Positions 17,162-25,599 of a stretch of 37,891 nt of DNA are shown here, piece by piece. A program made the position numbers and the translations under genes. The notes under the pieces were generated by a model. It saw only the letters and a program-made list of their open reading frames with translations. It was not told the DNA's origin and made no database searches. Location of the stretch: the NCBI GenBank assembly GCA_034667405.1, contig JAXDJX010000004.1, positions 1-37,891 of the forward strand. The letters run 5' to 3'. Source of the stretch: JANXVR01 sp034667405. GTDB lineage: Bacteria; Actinomycetota; UBA4738; HRBIN12. The first letter of the stretch is position 1. Every line of letters begins with the position of its first letter.

Positions 17162-17674
17162 TCATGGGCACCTGACAGGGTCGGACTTCAGAACGCGCGA
17201 CAGCTCCGCGGTCAGAGCTTGGTCGGGGCCACTTGTGTCGCCTCGTGACACTTGGTAGACGCTCCACCGTGCATCCGGAGGTATGAACCCCGGTCCCTCG
17301 CCCTGGTCACAGTAGCCAGTGACATCGGACTCTTGCGAGGAGGAATCGTTGTGGTACACGATTCTTAGTTCGTCCCCGCTCGCCGTCGCGCAGAACGCTC
17401 GGACGCCGAGGGGCTGGTAGTCATACATCTCGACCATTCGGCACGACTCGACGCCGGAGATCGACTGGAGGGAATCGACGACATCCAAGAGGTCTGCGCC
17501 TCGGCCGAGTTTCGGGGATTTCGTGTGAGTCGATTCACTCTGCGTGTCGCGGGTCGATCCACCCCGCGCGTCGGGGACGGGGTCGCTCGCAAACCGGCTC
17601 CAAGCAAATCCACCGGCGGCCGCACCGATTATGAATGCGACGAAAAGTCCCACGGCCGTGTAGCGCTTGTCCAC
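17162..17674 (-). CDS. membrane-anchored hypothetical protein
   Basis: 170 aa. An N-terminal anchor helix (about 6-25, YTAVGLFVAFIIGAAAGGFA) is followed by a Pro/Ser/Thr-rich linker (31-58) and an extracytoplasmic domain with four cysteines (C78, C95, C122, C169) that could form two disulfides. No family recognised. It starts at GTG 17674 with no Shine-Dalgarno site; TAGGAT lies 6 nt upstream, so it is probably leaderless. Single gene between non-coding stretches. Confidence 0.7.
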   Translation of the reverse strand: MDKRYTAVGLFVAFIIGAAAGGFAWSRFASDPVPDARGGSTRDTQSESTHTKSPKLGRGADLLDVVDSLQSISGVESCRMVEMYDYQPLGVRAFCATASGDELRIVYHNDSSSQESDVTGYCDQGEGPGFIPPDARWSVYQVSRGDTSGPDQALTAELSRVLKSDPVRCP

Positions 17675-17680
17675 CGAGCG

Positions 17681-17686
17681 ATCCTA
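17681..17686 (-). promoter_or_regulatory. leaderless -10 box TAGGAT
   Basis: TAGGAT ends 6 nt before GTG 17674; transcription would start at or beside the start codon. No good -35 box. Confidence 0.45.
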
Positions 17687-18010
17687 GGCCCGGCAAGTTG
17701 CCTCTTCCAGCATCATGGGGGCAATCGTGATCAGGATTGCCATCCGGCCGGACGGCATGCGGGACCGCCTTGAAGTCGCTGAGGATGGAGATATCGCCGG
17801 GACGCTCGAGCGAGACTGCACCACGCTCGGTCGTCCGCAGGATACGCCAGTCAGGTGACCGTGTGTCACTCGGTTTGCCCTCAAGGAAGGGCGCGCGCTC
17901 AACCTGTGAGCCGAGAGACCTTCAGTCGACATCACAAGAGGTCGTGTCACCGACGGGGTGTCCATCACGGCGCCGCGTGCTTCGTTTGACTCGACGAAGC
18001 CTTTTCGGCG
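17687..18010. other. intergenic region
   Basis: About 320 bases between the MOSC gene end and the membrane protein promoter. No gene seen. It contains a hairpin at its right edge (17979-18000). Confidence 0.45.
17979..18000. terminator. hairpin downstream of the MOSC gene
   Basis: GCTTCGT and ACGAAGC pair over 7 bp with an 8-nt loop, 10 nt beyond the MOSC stop. On the plus strand it is followed by CTTTTC, on the minus strand preceded by AAAAG, so it may act in either direction. Confidence 0.4.
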
Positions 18011-18610
18011 TCAGCTCTCCTCGCGGCCTAAGTATGCGCGGAACGCGTCGGCGATCGTGATGTCACGATCCGGTTCGTGCAGCACCGCGATGGGGTCGCC
18101 CACGAGGATCGAGCCCGGGGTGATCACACGCAGGTACGCGCCGGGCCGGGCGGCCGCCGTGAACGTCTTCAGCCAGCCCGGCTGATCGATCCACCCTCTG
18201 AACGTCGAGCAGGGGATCCGCGGGTCGGTGATCTGGAGCTCGACCCGGTCGCCGACGAACCACCGGTCTCCAATGAGGGCGGCGGTGATATCGAGTCCCT
18301 CGGTCGTCAGGTTCTCGCCGAACGACCCGGGTGCGAGCTCGCGTCCCAGGACATCGGACCAGTAGGCGAGATCTTCGCGCGCGTAGGCATATACGGCTTG
18401 ATCGTCACCGCCGTGGCTCTGCCGATCCCCGATGTGGTCGCCCACGAGTCCACTCCCGAGCCCGTCGGCCTTGGAGCCAGGCGCGCGAACTTCAACCGGC
18501 CCGGTCACCGGTCGCTTGTCTATCCCTGTGGTCTCCGCCTCCTTGAAAGGGTTGGGCCTGACCTGAGCAAGATTGACGCTGAGGACGCGAGCTGCGGCCG
18601 GGGATGCCAT
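18011..18610 (-). CDS. MOSC domain protein (YiiM-like)
   Basis: 199 aa. MOSC domains carry a conserved cysteine and handle sulfur or molybdenum-cofactor ligands; YiiM-type members take part in detoxifying N-hydroxylated compounds. Seen here: HGGDDQAVYAYAREDL (66-81), GSFGENLTTEGL (95-106) and ITDPRIPCSTF with the key Cys134. No Shine-Dalgarno site; TACGCT lies 6 nt before the ATG, so it is probably leaderless. No molybdenum cofactor genes are nearby, so the physiological substrate is open. Confidence 0.85.
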   Translation of the reverse strand: MASPAAARVLSVNLAQVRPNPFKEAETTGIDKRPVTGPVEVRAPGSKADGLGSGLVGDHIGDRQSHGGDDQAVYAYAREDLAYWSDVLGRELAPGSFGENLTTEGLDITAALIGDRWFVGDRVELQITDPRIPCSTFRGWIDQPGWLKTFTAAARPGAYLRVITPGSILVGDPIAVLHEPDRDITIADAFRAYLGREES

Positions 18611-18616
18611 CGGGCG

Positions 18617-18622
18617 AGCGTA
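18617..18622 (-). promoter_or_regulatory. leaderless -10 box TACGCT
   Basis: TACGCT ends exactly 6 nt before the ATG of the MOSC gene, matching the spacing at yajQ, the 170-aa membrane protein and the EEP nuclease. Confidence 0.45.
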
Positions 18623-19250
18623 GCAGGGCCCAGATTACTGGGAGTTCGCCGGAGAATCGGACCACTCTTAGCCATTTGCCTTGTTGTAGGCCGTCGTTTG
18701 ATTCTCGTGGCAAGCATTCTCCGCACCATGACGCTCGGAGCGATCGCCCTAGCATTTGGTCTCGGGGCATCTGTAGTCAAAAACCAATCGGACTGCTTCC
18801 CGTACCCGTGTGGGGCAAGGGAGCGGGCTCTTGGTCTTGGGGGGACTGGCGTACGCGCTGCCTAGTGCAGTGACAGGTTCAAGTCTTACACCTATCACCC
18901 TGTAGGGGTCGGAGAGAGAGAGGCCGTCAGCCCTGTCAGGGAGTTGTGCGAATAGGGGGACCACTCGGGACGAAGAAGGCCGAGGGGCGAAGCTCGACCG
19001 ACTTCGCGCACTCCCGGGGAAGGGGTTCGACGCAGGATAACCTGCAGGAGGTCCGCCGCGATACGTCGGGCGTTCGTGCTGTGTTTGTCGTGTTCGCCGC
19101 CGTGTATGTGGGGCTCGCGAATTCGGGTGCGCGAGGGAAGTAGAACGCTGTCGACTCTCCTCAATAGCTGTGCCCGCAAGCCAAAGTGTTCGGCACACTG
19201 GAACAGCGCGGGCCTTCATGGCCGCGAGCGTACCGACCAGGTTCGACGAT
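18623..19250. other. long gap with a possible short membrane peptide ORF
   Basis: No sound gene. One plus-strand candidate, ATG 18728 to TAG 18865 (45 aa), begins with a hydrophobic stretch (MTLGAIALAFGLGASVV) and has two cysteines, but lacks a ribosome site or TANNNT box. GGTTCAAGTC near 18873 looks like a tRNA T-loop but its flanks do not pair. A small hairpin GCAGG-ATAA-CCTGC occurs near 19032-19045. Confidence 0.4.
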
Positions 19251-22200
19251 TCAGGAGACGGTGTCGAGGACGGCTGCCACCTGAGGAGCGGCGGCATACC
19301 CGGCGCTTCGTTCGGGCGAGAGCCCCGCGATCACGTCCCGAAGGATGGCGGCAGCCTCCGCGGCGATCGTGTCAGCGGCGTCCGCACCCTGGAGCGGGCG
19401 GAGTGAGACGGCGAGAGCGGCCCGGGCCTGCCAGCGGTAGAGCGGCGATCCCAGGGCGTCGGCCGCCGAGACGGCCGTCCGCAGTTCGGCGACAGCCTCC
19501 TCCGCCAGCCCCGAGGCCGAAAGCGCCGAGCCGATCGTCATCGTCGCGATCACCTCGTACTTGGTCCGGGTGGCGACGCGCGCCATGTCCCTCGCACGTC
19601 GCGCCCATGTGAGTGCGTCGTCGGCATGACCCGTCGCGAGCGCCAGCTCGGCCCGGATCGAACACAGGCGACCGCTGACGAGCCAACGCTCCCACGCGAG
19701 GCTGCCCAGGGCGTCTTCCCAAGTCTGCGGGAAGGCGGTCTCGACGCGACCGTACTCCCCACGCAGGAGGTCTGCGGCGATCACATCAGCGCGCGCGTTG
19801 ATCCATGGCATGTTGAACGATGAGGGCCCACGCCGTTCGGCGATCTCCGAGCTGCGGGCGTGGGCCTCGTCCAGCGCGAAGATGTCGCGCAGGGGTCCGG
19901 TGGAATAGTTCGTAACGACGTCGGTGGGCCGCCCCATGGATCTCGCGACCGAGATCGCGGTCTCTACAGCCCTGAGGGCCTCCTCGTAACGCCCGAGGCC
20001 GGCGAGCGTCAGTCCTTCCATGCCGGCGCCGCGCAGTAGAAACTCGGCACTGTGCGGATCGACGCCGGCGGCCTCGGACTCGAGGTGGGTGAGCTCCAAC
20101 GCCCGGTCGTAACGGCCGGCCCAGTACCAGTGATCCGCCTGTAGGTGGTACAGCTCCGAGAGCTCGAGCGAATGGGTGTCGGGGACCCAGGCGTCGATCG
20201 CCTGCGTACCCAGATCGATCGCGCGTGCTAGGTCGCCTTCGTCACCGCGCATCCCGTGGGCCGCGCTCAACAGGGCCAGCGCCGCCGGGCGCGCCGTCGG
20301 ATCCTCGCTCGCCTCGGCCATCGCCAGGGCCCGCGTCGCGGTCTCCATCGTCGCCTCCGTGTCCTCGGTCCAGATGGCGCTCCGACCCTGCGCGAGGAGC
20401 GCCTGGAGCTGATCGTCGCCGGACAGCTCGGGGATCAGTTCGCCCAACTCCCGCTTGGCGCGCGGGTAGTCCTCGAGCTGGGCCATCGCGAGACCGCGCC
20501 GCAGGCGGGTCGACCGGCGCTCCTCGTCGGTCGCGGCGAGCTGGAGGGCCTGCGAGTAGAGCTCCCACGTCGCCTCGACGGCGAGCGCGTCCGCGGACCG
20601 TTTCGCCCCCTCCAACAGGTACGCGACCGCGCGCGCGGCCTCACCAGCCTCGCGCCAGTGGTGGGCGAGGATCCCCCCGATCTCCGTCGGGTCGACGACC
20701 GAACGCTCGAGGTGCGCGGCGGTGGCCGCGTGCAGCTGGCGGCGGGCCGCTCGCGGCAGCGTGCCGTAGGCGGTGTCCCGAATCAGCACGTGCTTGAACG
20801 CGAACTCCGTGTCGCCCTCCACCTGGCTCTGCGAGCGCCGCAGGACCAGGCCGCGGGCCTCGAGGGCCTCGAGGTCTTCGTCCACGTCGTCTAGACCGCC
20901 CATCGAGTCCAGCACGTTCCGCCAGAACGTCAAGCCGATGACGCTGGCGTGCATGAGTGTGGTGCGGCTCGACGGCGGCAGCGCGTCGATCCGTGCTGAG
21001 ATAGCGGCGCGAACCGTGGCGGGCAGCTCCTGCGACCCCGGGTCCGCCGCCAGTGAGGCGGCGAGCTCCTCGATGAACAACGGGTTGCCCTCGGCGGTGG
21101 CGACGATCCGCTCCACCGTCGTCCCGTGCTCCGGCCCCAGCAGCGAGTCGATCACCTCCGCGGCCTCGGGCGGGGTCAGGGGATCCAGCGGCAGCATCGT
21201 GGTGCCGGCCATGCCGGCCCCCCAGTTCGGCCGGCCTTCGAGGAACTCCGGCCGGGCGAGCGCCAGGAACAGGATCCGATGGTCGTGCACGTGCGTCACG
21301 AGGTAATCGATCAGGTCGAGCAGCGAGTCGTCAGCCCAGTGGATGTCCTCGAACACCAGCAGCAGCGGCGCGCGATCCGACAGGAACTCGATGAACCGCC
21401 TCGTCGCGAACTGGAGATGGATTACCTCGCTCGCCGGATCGTCCAGTCCGAGACCGAGCAGCAAGGAGAGGTATCGCGTGGCCTCGGCCGCCTCGGTCTT
21501 GGGGAACAGCGAGGCTGTCGCGGCGGCGAGCTTCTCGCGTGCCACATCTCCCGCGTCGTTCTCGTAGATGCCGGTCGCTCTGCGCAGGATCTGGCCCATG
21601 CCACGGTAGGGCGTCTGCTCCTCGTACGGCAGGCTCCGGCCCCAGAGCGCCCGCCCGCCCCGTGCCTCGATGTCGGTCGCGAGCTCGAGCGACAGGCGCG
21701 ACTTCCCGATGCCCGCCGGCCCCAGGACGGTGACTAGGTGGGGCCGCGCCGCGCCCACCGCGCGGTCCCAGACCGTGCGCACGATCAGCAGCTCCCGGTC
21801 GCGACCGACGAGCGGCGTCTGTGACGTCGGGCGGTTCGCCGGCGAGACGAGCGGCTCGCCGACCAGCCAGGCGGCGACGGCCTCGCGCTTGCCCTTGGCG
21901 TCGATCGGTGGGAGCTCCTCGAGGCCGAATGCGTGCCGAGTGAGGAGGTACGTGTCCTCGCCGACGACGGCGCGGCCCACAGGTGCGGCGGACTGCAGCC
22001 GCGCGGCCGTGTTCACCACGTCGCCGGTGGCGAGGGCGTCGCCGGCAGCGGCGTTGATCGCCACCATGGCCTCGCCGCTACAGACGGCGGCGCGGACCTC
22101 GAGTTCGATTCCCGGGTGTCGCTCGTTCAGCTGCCGCACGCCCTCGAGGATGCTGAGCGCAGCGCGAACGGCGCGCTCCGCGTCGTCACTGCGGGCGAGC

Positions 22201-22481
22201 GGCGCCCCGAAGACGGCCATGACGGCGTCGCCTATGTACTTCTCCACCACCCCGCCGTAGCGCTTGATCCGGTCGCGGGTCTCCCGGTAGTAGAGCTGGT
22301 TGCGGTCGCGCACGTCCTCGGGGTCCGCGCCGTCGGCCTGGGCGGTGGAGCCGACGACGTCGACGAACAGGACGGAAACGACCTTACGTTCCTCTTGCGG
22401 CGCAACGCTCTGTTCGGCTCCGCAAAAGGGACAGAAGCGAGCATCGGGGGCTACGTCCGAGCCGCAACTACGACAATCCAT
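19251..22481 (-). CDS. zinc ribbon - class III cyclase - AAA/NTPase - TPR regulator (paralogue 1)
   Basis: 1076-aa signalling protein. Zinc ribbon C3/C6...C17/C20; class III adenylate/guanylate cyclase homology domain (about 33-205) with both metal aspartates D41 (FVDVVGST) and D85 (KYIGDAVMAVFG) and NTAARLQ (N157, R161) for catalysis; then a STAND-type ATPase with Walker A GPAGIGKS (254-261) and Walker B LLLVFEDIHWAD (373-384); then about 450 residues of helical TPR-like repeats. It should make a cyclic nucleotide under control of ATPase and TPR ligand sensing (inference). No C-terminal LuxR HTH is present. No ribosome site; TAGCAT lies 5 nt before the ATG. A homologue of the same architecture is encoded at 27524-30937. 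Confidence 0.88.
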   Translation of the reverse strand: MDCRSCGSDVAPDARFCPFCGAEQSVAPQEERKVVSVLFVDVVGSTAQADGADPEDVRDRNQLYYRETRDRIKRYGGVVEKYIGDAVMAVFGAPLARSDDAERAVRAALSILEGVRQLNERHPGIELEVRAAVCSGEAMVAINAAAGDALATGDVVNTAARLQSAAPVGRAVVGEDTYLLTRHAFGLEELPPIDAKGKREAVAAWLVGEPLVSPANRPTSQTPLVGRDRELLIVRTVWDRAVGAARPHLVTVLGPAGIGKSRLSLELATDIEARGGRALWGRSLPYEEQTPYRGMGQILRRATGIYENDAGDVAREKLAAATASLFPKTEAAEATRYLSLLLGLGLDDPASEVIHLQFATRRFIEFLSDRAPLLLVFEDIHWADDSLLDLIDYLVTHVHDHRILFLALARPEFLEGRPNWGAGMAGTTMLPLDPLTPPEAAEVIDSLLGPEHGTTVERIVATAEGNPLFIEELAASLAADPGSQELPATVRAAISARIDALPPSSRTTLMHASVIGLTFWRNVLDSMGGLDDVDEDLEALEARGLVLRRSQSQVEGDTEFAFKHVLIRDTAYGTLPRAARRQLHAATAAHLERSVVDPTEIGGILAHHWREAGEAARAVAYLLEGAKRSADALAVEATWELYSQALQLAATDEERRSTRLRRGLAMAQLEDYPRAKRELGELIPELSGDDQLQALLAQGRSAIWTEDTEATMETATRALAMAEASEDPTARPAALALLSAAHGMRGDEGDLARAIDLGTQAIDAWVPDTHSLELSELYHLQADHWYWAGRYDRALELTHLESEAAGVDPHSAEFLLRGAGMEGLTLAGLGRYEEALRAVETAISVARSMGRPTDVVTNYSTGPLRDIFALDEAHARSSEIAERRGPSSFNMPWINARADVIAADLLRGEYGRVETAFPQTWEDALGSLAWERWLVSGRLCSIRAELALATGHADDALTWARRARDMARVATRTKYEVIATMTIGSALSASGLAEEAVAELRTAVSAADALGSPLYRWQARAALAVSLRPLQGADAADTIAAEAAAILRDVIAGLSPERSAGYAAAPQVAAVLDTVS

Positions 22482-22486
22482 GGGGC

Positions 22487-22492
22487 ATGCTA
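22487..22492 (-). promoter_or_regulatory. leaderless -10 box of cyclase paralogue 1
   Basis: GGGATAGCAT then 5 nt then ATG. The same ten bases at the same spacing precede cyclase paralogue 2. A small hairpin (ATCCCG 22492-22497, CGGGAT 22505-22510) overlaps its upstream edge. Confidence 0.5.
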
Positions 22493-22510
22493 TCCCGGGA
22501 CCTTCGGGAT

Positions 22511-22891
22511 CGCGCCAGGTGGCCTCAGGTTCAACAGCTGGAGGGGTAACCCGGAGCTGACCCCGAGCGGTTCACCACCTTTGCATCTTGTCCCGCAGGT
22601 CGCCGACTGGTAAAGCGGCTTCAAGGAGTCGAGGAGTCATACGTCGCGAACAGAGCAGCATGAGTCGTCCTATCAGCGTCGCTCGATCCGTCCTCGCACT
22701 CGTGATCGCGTCGACAGCCAGACGCCGACCGTAGTGGTCGTGGCCCTGCCTGCCACCAGCTGTGCGAGTCCAAGAGGAACGCGCTCGTCGGCCGACACAC
22801 CGTCAACCGCTACGCAGCTCATCAGATACATCCTCACAACTGAGCTCTAACGGCACAGGACGCGCGTGAGCAAGGCGAGTTGTAGTGACGG
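22511..22891. other. intergenic region with a broken lipoprotein-like reading
   Basis: No intact gene. Contains the possible frameshifted lipoprotein fragment at 22660-22850 on the plus strand. Confidence 0.4.
22660..22850 (+). pseudogene. possible frameshifted lipoprotein fragment
   Basis: ATG 22660 opens a signal-peptide-like start (MSRPISVARSVLALVIAS) that hits TAG at 22732. In the frame shifted by one, reading continues TVVVVALPATSCASP with a lipobox-like LPATSC, and ends at TAA 22850. Joined, the pieces resemble a short lipoprotein whose gene has lost a base around 22711-22731. Could be chance; no ribosome site is clear. Confidence 0.25.
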
Positions 22892-23470
22892 CTACGGTTC
22901 GGCGAGGGCGGCGCAAGTGTCGATGCCACCGAATCGGCCGCTGAACCGCTCGGTGAGCAGTTCGACGAACTCGCCACCTGGCGTTTCGTCGCCGAGCGTG
23001 TCGAAGAGGAACGTCCGTCGGATCTGGCCGTCCTCCCGGCCGAGGAGCGTTCCGTCGGCGTAGAGCTCGGTATGGGCGACGTCCATCATCGTGAACTCGA
23101 AGACCGAGCCACTGATTCGCGTGACGCGTACGTCGTGGAGCAGCCCGTGGGCGACGATGACGACCTCGGTATCAGTGCCGCGTCTTGTGTGCGTCTCAGT
23201 CAGCATGTAGCGGTCGTGGCCGAAGAACGCGCTGGCGTCCTTGTGGCGGCCCACTCTGGCCATGCTGTGCGGTGACGAGAACACCCCGTCAACATCGACC
23301 GTGAACCCGCAGTCGTCGTAGCTGAATCGGTACGGGCTGATGTCGCTACCGCGGATGACCTCGGCCGCCACGGGAGCGACGCTGAGCGCGCCAACCATCA
23401 CTGCCAGCGCGCCGACCAGCGGGGCGTGGCGACGACGGCGTCTGCGAACGGGATTCTCAGTGACGATCAT
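22892..23470 (-). CDS. exported hypothetical protein
   Basis: 192 aa with a signal peptide: arginine-rich n-region (RRRRRR near 9-14), hydrophobic core (PLVGALAVMVGALSVAPV) and cleavage after VAA near residue 36. The mature part is mixed beta-like (VEVVIVAHGLLHD-type stretches, FRFSYDDCGF) with two cysteines that could pair. No known domain recognised. Start ATG 23470 has GGAGAGG about 8 nt upstream. Located upstream of cyclase paralogue 1 on the same strand but separated from it by a 410-nt gap. Confidence 0.7.
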   Translation of the reverse strand: MIVTENPVRRRRRRHAPLVGALAVMVGALSVAPVAAEVIRGSDISPYRFSYDDCGFTVDVDGVFSSPHSMARVGRHKDASAFFGHDRYMLTETHTRRGTDTEVVIVAHGLLHDVRVTRISGSVFEFTMMDVAHTELYADGTLLGREDGQIRRTFLFDTLGDETPGGEFVELLTERFSGRFGGIDTCAALAEP

Positions 23471-23793
23471 GACTCGACCCTCTCCGGATCGACGGTCATG
23501 CGGGGGGGACCGTCTCTATCGTCCGTGCTGGCGGGCTCGTTGAAGCGTAGCCCCTGGTTGAGCAGCTGTACACCCCCAGATGGAGAGAGGGGCTGCGCTT
23601 CACGAGAAGGGTCTTTAGCTCCTGTGACCGAGGTGAGGGTTCCGTCGGTGCGACCGCGTGTCGTCCGCGGCGGCCGCGGGTTCCCAGGACTCACCGCGCG
23701 TCGAACGGCAGGGTGAAGCGGCTGTCGCCGATTGCAACGACGGGGTACCAGGAACCGCAGTGTTCAATGATGGGATTAGCGCGGAGACTTACG
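23471..23793. other. gap with a gene 3'-end fragment
   Basis: No full gene. On the minus strand 23793-23691 reads IIEHCGSWYPVVAIGDSRF and ends TLPFDAR-stop; it has no start codon of its own. Its last 28 bases are repeat copy 2. It may be the decayed end of a gene of unknown family. Confidence 0.4.
23687..23714 (+). repeat. 28-bp direct repeat, copy 2
   Basis: GGACTCACCGCG, CG, TCGAACGGCAGGGT. Direct repeat of 16926-16953 with only two adjacent differences, 6.76 kb away. Confidence 0.65.
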
Positions 23794-24606
23794 TCAGTAC
23801 GTGAAGCGTCCCAGCACGGGTGCGTGGTCGCTGTAGTCGCGCCACAGCTGGGGTTCGATCGGGAAGCAGTCATCGAGGGTCAGTGATTTGGAGGCGAAGA
23901 GGTAGTCCATCTGGTACTTGTCGCTCTTCTTCGTTTGCACGTGCCTGCATTCATCCCCTTGTTCACACGGGCAGTGCTCGATGCGCCTCGCAGCGTTCCA
24001 CTTACCCTCGAGGCATTCCGCGAGACCAAGGGCCCTCAAGCGCGTGAAGACCGCAGCCGAACGCGACCGGGCACGCACCGGACCCTCAGGCATCTGCGTG
24101 GAGATGTTCAGGTCTCCTCCAACCACGATGTACTTGTTGTAGCGGGGGTCGGTGAAAAGGGCATCGAGATCAGACAGTGAGCGATGCACGGACGCGTCGG
24201 CGAGGTCGTCCAACAACCCATACAGCGAGATGAAAGTGACGGTCAGCTCCTCCTCAAGGGTCACTTGCGCCGCCGTCCAGGCTCCGGGACGAGAGGACGC
24301 GAAGGGGAGATGCGTGCGCGGGTGGCCCAAGTAGTTGACGGCGACGGCATCCTGGATCTCGACCGGCCCATATTTGGAGGTTATCGCCGTCGACCAGTCC
24401 CGTGGCTTGCTGTCCCGCCCAATCGTGCCACTTGAACCCCTCGACCCGTAGAGGGTGTCCGTCCGTGGGCTCGCCACCGCTTCCGACAGTAGCGCGACAT
24501 CGATGTCTTCATCCTCGATCAGGCGATCGAGAAAGGCCCAGTTCGTGTCGGGGTCGCGCTTGGAGGCGAGATTCATGTTCCACGTCATGACGGACCAGGT
24601 GGCCAT
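23794..24606 (-). CDS. endonuclease/exonuclease/phosphatase family protein
   Basis: 270-aa metal-dependent phosphodiesterase fold (DNase I/AP endonuclease superfamily). Catalytic motifs in order: TWNMN (N10), LLSEA (E42), VVGGDLNIS (D165, N167), YQMDYLF (D234) and YSDHAPV (D260, H261), so it should be active. No signal peptide, hence cytoplasmic. An inserted cysteine-rich loop (HCPCEQGDECRH, 211-222) could bind zinc. Substrate (DNA, RNA, lipid or nucleotide) unknown. No ribosome site; TAGAGT lies 6 nt before ATG 24606, so probably leaderless. Confidence 0.82.
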   Translation of the reverse strand: MATWSVMTWNMNLASKRDPDTNWAFLDRLIEDEDIDVALLSEAVASPRTDTLYGSRGSSGTIGRDSKPRDWSTAITSKYGPVEIQDAVAVNYLGHPRTHLPFASSRPGAWTAAQVTLEEELTVTFISLYGLLDDLADASVHRSLSDLDALFTDPRYNKYIVVGGDLNISTQMPEGPVRARSRSAAVFTRLRALGLAECLEGKWNAARRIEHCPCEQGDECRHVQTKKSDKYQMDYLFASKSLTLDDCFPIEPQLWRDYSDHAPVLGRFTY

Positions 24607-24612
24607 ATCGAA

Positions 24613-24618
24613 ACTCTA
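24613..24618 (-). promoter_or_regulatory. leaderless -10 box TAGAGT
   Basis: TAGAGT ends 6 nt before the ATG of the EEP nuclease gene. Confidence 0.45.
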
Positions 24619-24686
24619 GCCGAGAAGGCAGCACCGGTGCGCGGAGGGCGATCGCGGAGGGCAAAGAGTTCCGACAAGTTTGGAGC

Positions 24687-24706
24687 CACGGTCTGACTAC
24701 ACCGTG
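24687..24706 (-). terminator. hairpin after the RNase H-like gene
   Basis: CACGGT (24687-24692) and ACCGTG (24701-24706), 6-bp perfect stem with 8-nt loop, 14 nt beyond the RNase H stop. No T-run on the minus strand. Confidence 0.35.
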
Positions 24707-24719
24707 TGTCAAGGGTTGA

Positions 24720-25190
24720 TCACTCGAGGATCAAGCCGCTTCCCGGCCTGAACCACGCATTACCGTCTTGCTTGAAGAATGCGTCTGACGCCCGCTGATC
24801 TGCCTCGCGGTTCAGTTCCCTCGGCAGCCAACTGGTCCTCACCTGCCCTTCGCCGATTTCATCGAGGAGTCGCCGAACCTCGGCGTGGTACGGCTTCATG
24901 TATGCCTTCATCCTCGGAGCTTCTTGGCAGATTTGATCGGCGACGATGGCAGAGTCGGTGAATACCTGAAGATCATCGGGGTGGTACCGCAAGGCCAGCT
25001 TCAAGCCCTCGATGAGCGCGTGGTATTCCGCTTGCTGGATTTCCAGGCGACCGACCACTTCCGAGATGTAGGCAACGACCTTCATCGGCGCGGTCGCTCG
25101 CGGCTTCTGCCGCAGGATCACTCCAATCGCGGCGTCACCCGACGCCTCAGGCTTACTGGCGTCGGTGTTCAGAACCAGCCACCTGGCCAT
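24720..25190 (-). CDS. RNase HI-like (reverse transcriptase-like fold) protein
   Basis: 156 aa. RNase H fold with the full DEDD set: D10 (LVLNTDAS), E55 (QQAEYHALI), D79 (VFTDS) and D131 (NREADQRAS), so cleavage of RNA in RNA-DNA hybrids is plausible. Lacks a clear HBD or extra domain. Start ATG 25190 has AAAGGAG 5 nt upstream. Encoded between an EEP nuclease and, divergently, a small orphan gene; the chromosome probably has its own rnh gene, so this one may serve the element (inference). Confidence 0.82.
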   Translation of the reverse strand: MARWLVLNTDASKPEASGDAAIGVILRQKPRATAPMKVVAYISEVVGRLEIQQAEYHALIEGLKLALRYHPDDLQVFTDSAIVADQICQEAPRMKAYMKPYHAEVRRLLDEIGEGQVRTSWLPRELNREADQRASDAFFKQDGNAWFRPGSGLILE

Positions 25191-25471
25191 CGACTCTCCT
25201 TTCGTGCCAATCTCCTAGAGTTACGAGTAGCACCGTAGCCGAACTACACCTCGGCGGGCTGTCGCGCCCAGGATTATCTTCGAACTACCGCAGAGTAAGG
25301 CGTGGTGGTCGGGGCCTCCACCTGCCCCGCGACGCGCGCCCGAGTCGAGCGGACCGGTCTAGGACGAACGGACGCCCGTACCTACTGTCCGCAAAGCCCC
25401 CGCTAGCCTGTAACGAGGCATGGCTCTGGGGGCGCACTTCTTGTAGGACTAAGTGAAGCAAGGGAAGTCTT

Positions 25472-25485
25472 CGTCTTCGAAGACG
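25472..25485. promoter_or_regulatory. 14-bp perfect palindrome, possible operator
   Basis: CGTCTTCGAAGACG is its own reverse complement. It lies between two divergent genes, a natural place for a dimeric repressor. Confidence 0.4.
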
Positions 25486-25570
25486 GGCTCAGATGAAGTG
25501 TCAGTCTGCCCGGTCGAGGGACAACCCACCCAGAGACAGCCCTCAACCGACCGACTATCGTTCGTCTCAA

Positions 25571-25584
25571 CGGGCTGTCGCCCG
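25571..25584 (+). promoter_or_regulatory. leader hairpin before the 83-aa gene
   Basis: CGGGC-TGTC-GCCCG, a 5-bp stem ending 3 nt before the ribosome site AAGGAGGT. Similar placement to the hairpins before the genes at 12464 and 14121. Confidence 0.4.
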
Positions 25585-25599
25585 GCCAAGGAGGTAGTG

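Larger units (their letters stand above)
25191..25599. other. divergent control region
   Basis: 409 bases between the RNase H-like gene and the 83-aa gene. Holds a perfect 14-bp palindrome (CGTCTTCGAAGACG, 25472-25485), a hairpin at 25571-25584, and an 8-codon reading MALGAHFL from ATG 25420 with GAGG before it and TAGCCT upstream. The frame of the 83-aa gene is open back to GTG 25453, but that part has no ribosome site. Confidence 0.45.

Noticed and set aside
18077..18865. Plus-strand 262-aa reading over the MOSC gene
   Set aside because: Antisense of a well-supported MOSC domain; only its last 45 codons lie outside and they lack a start signal.
18866..18900. GGTTCAAGTC as a T-loop of a second tRNA
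   Set aside because: The flanking bases do not form a T-stem and no acceptor or anticodon arm can be built upstream.
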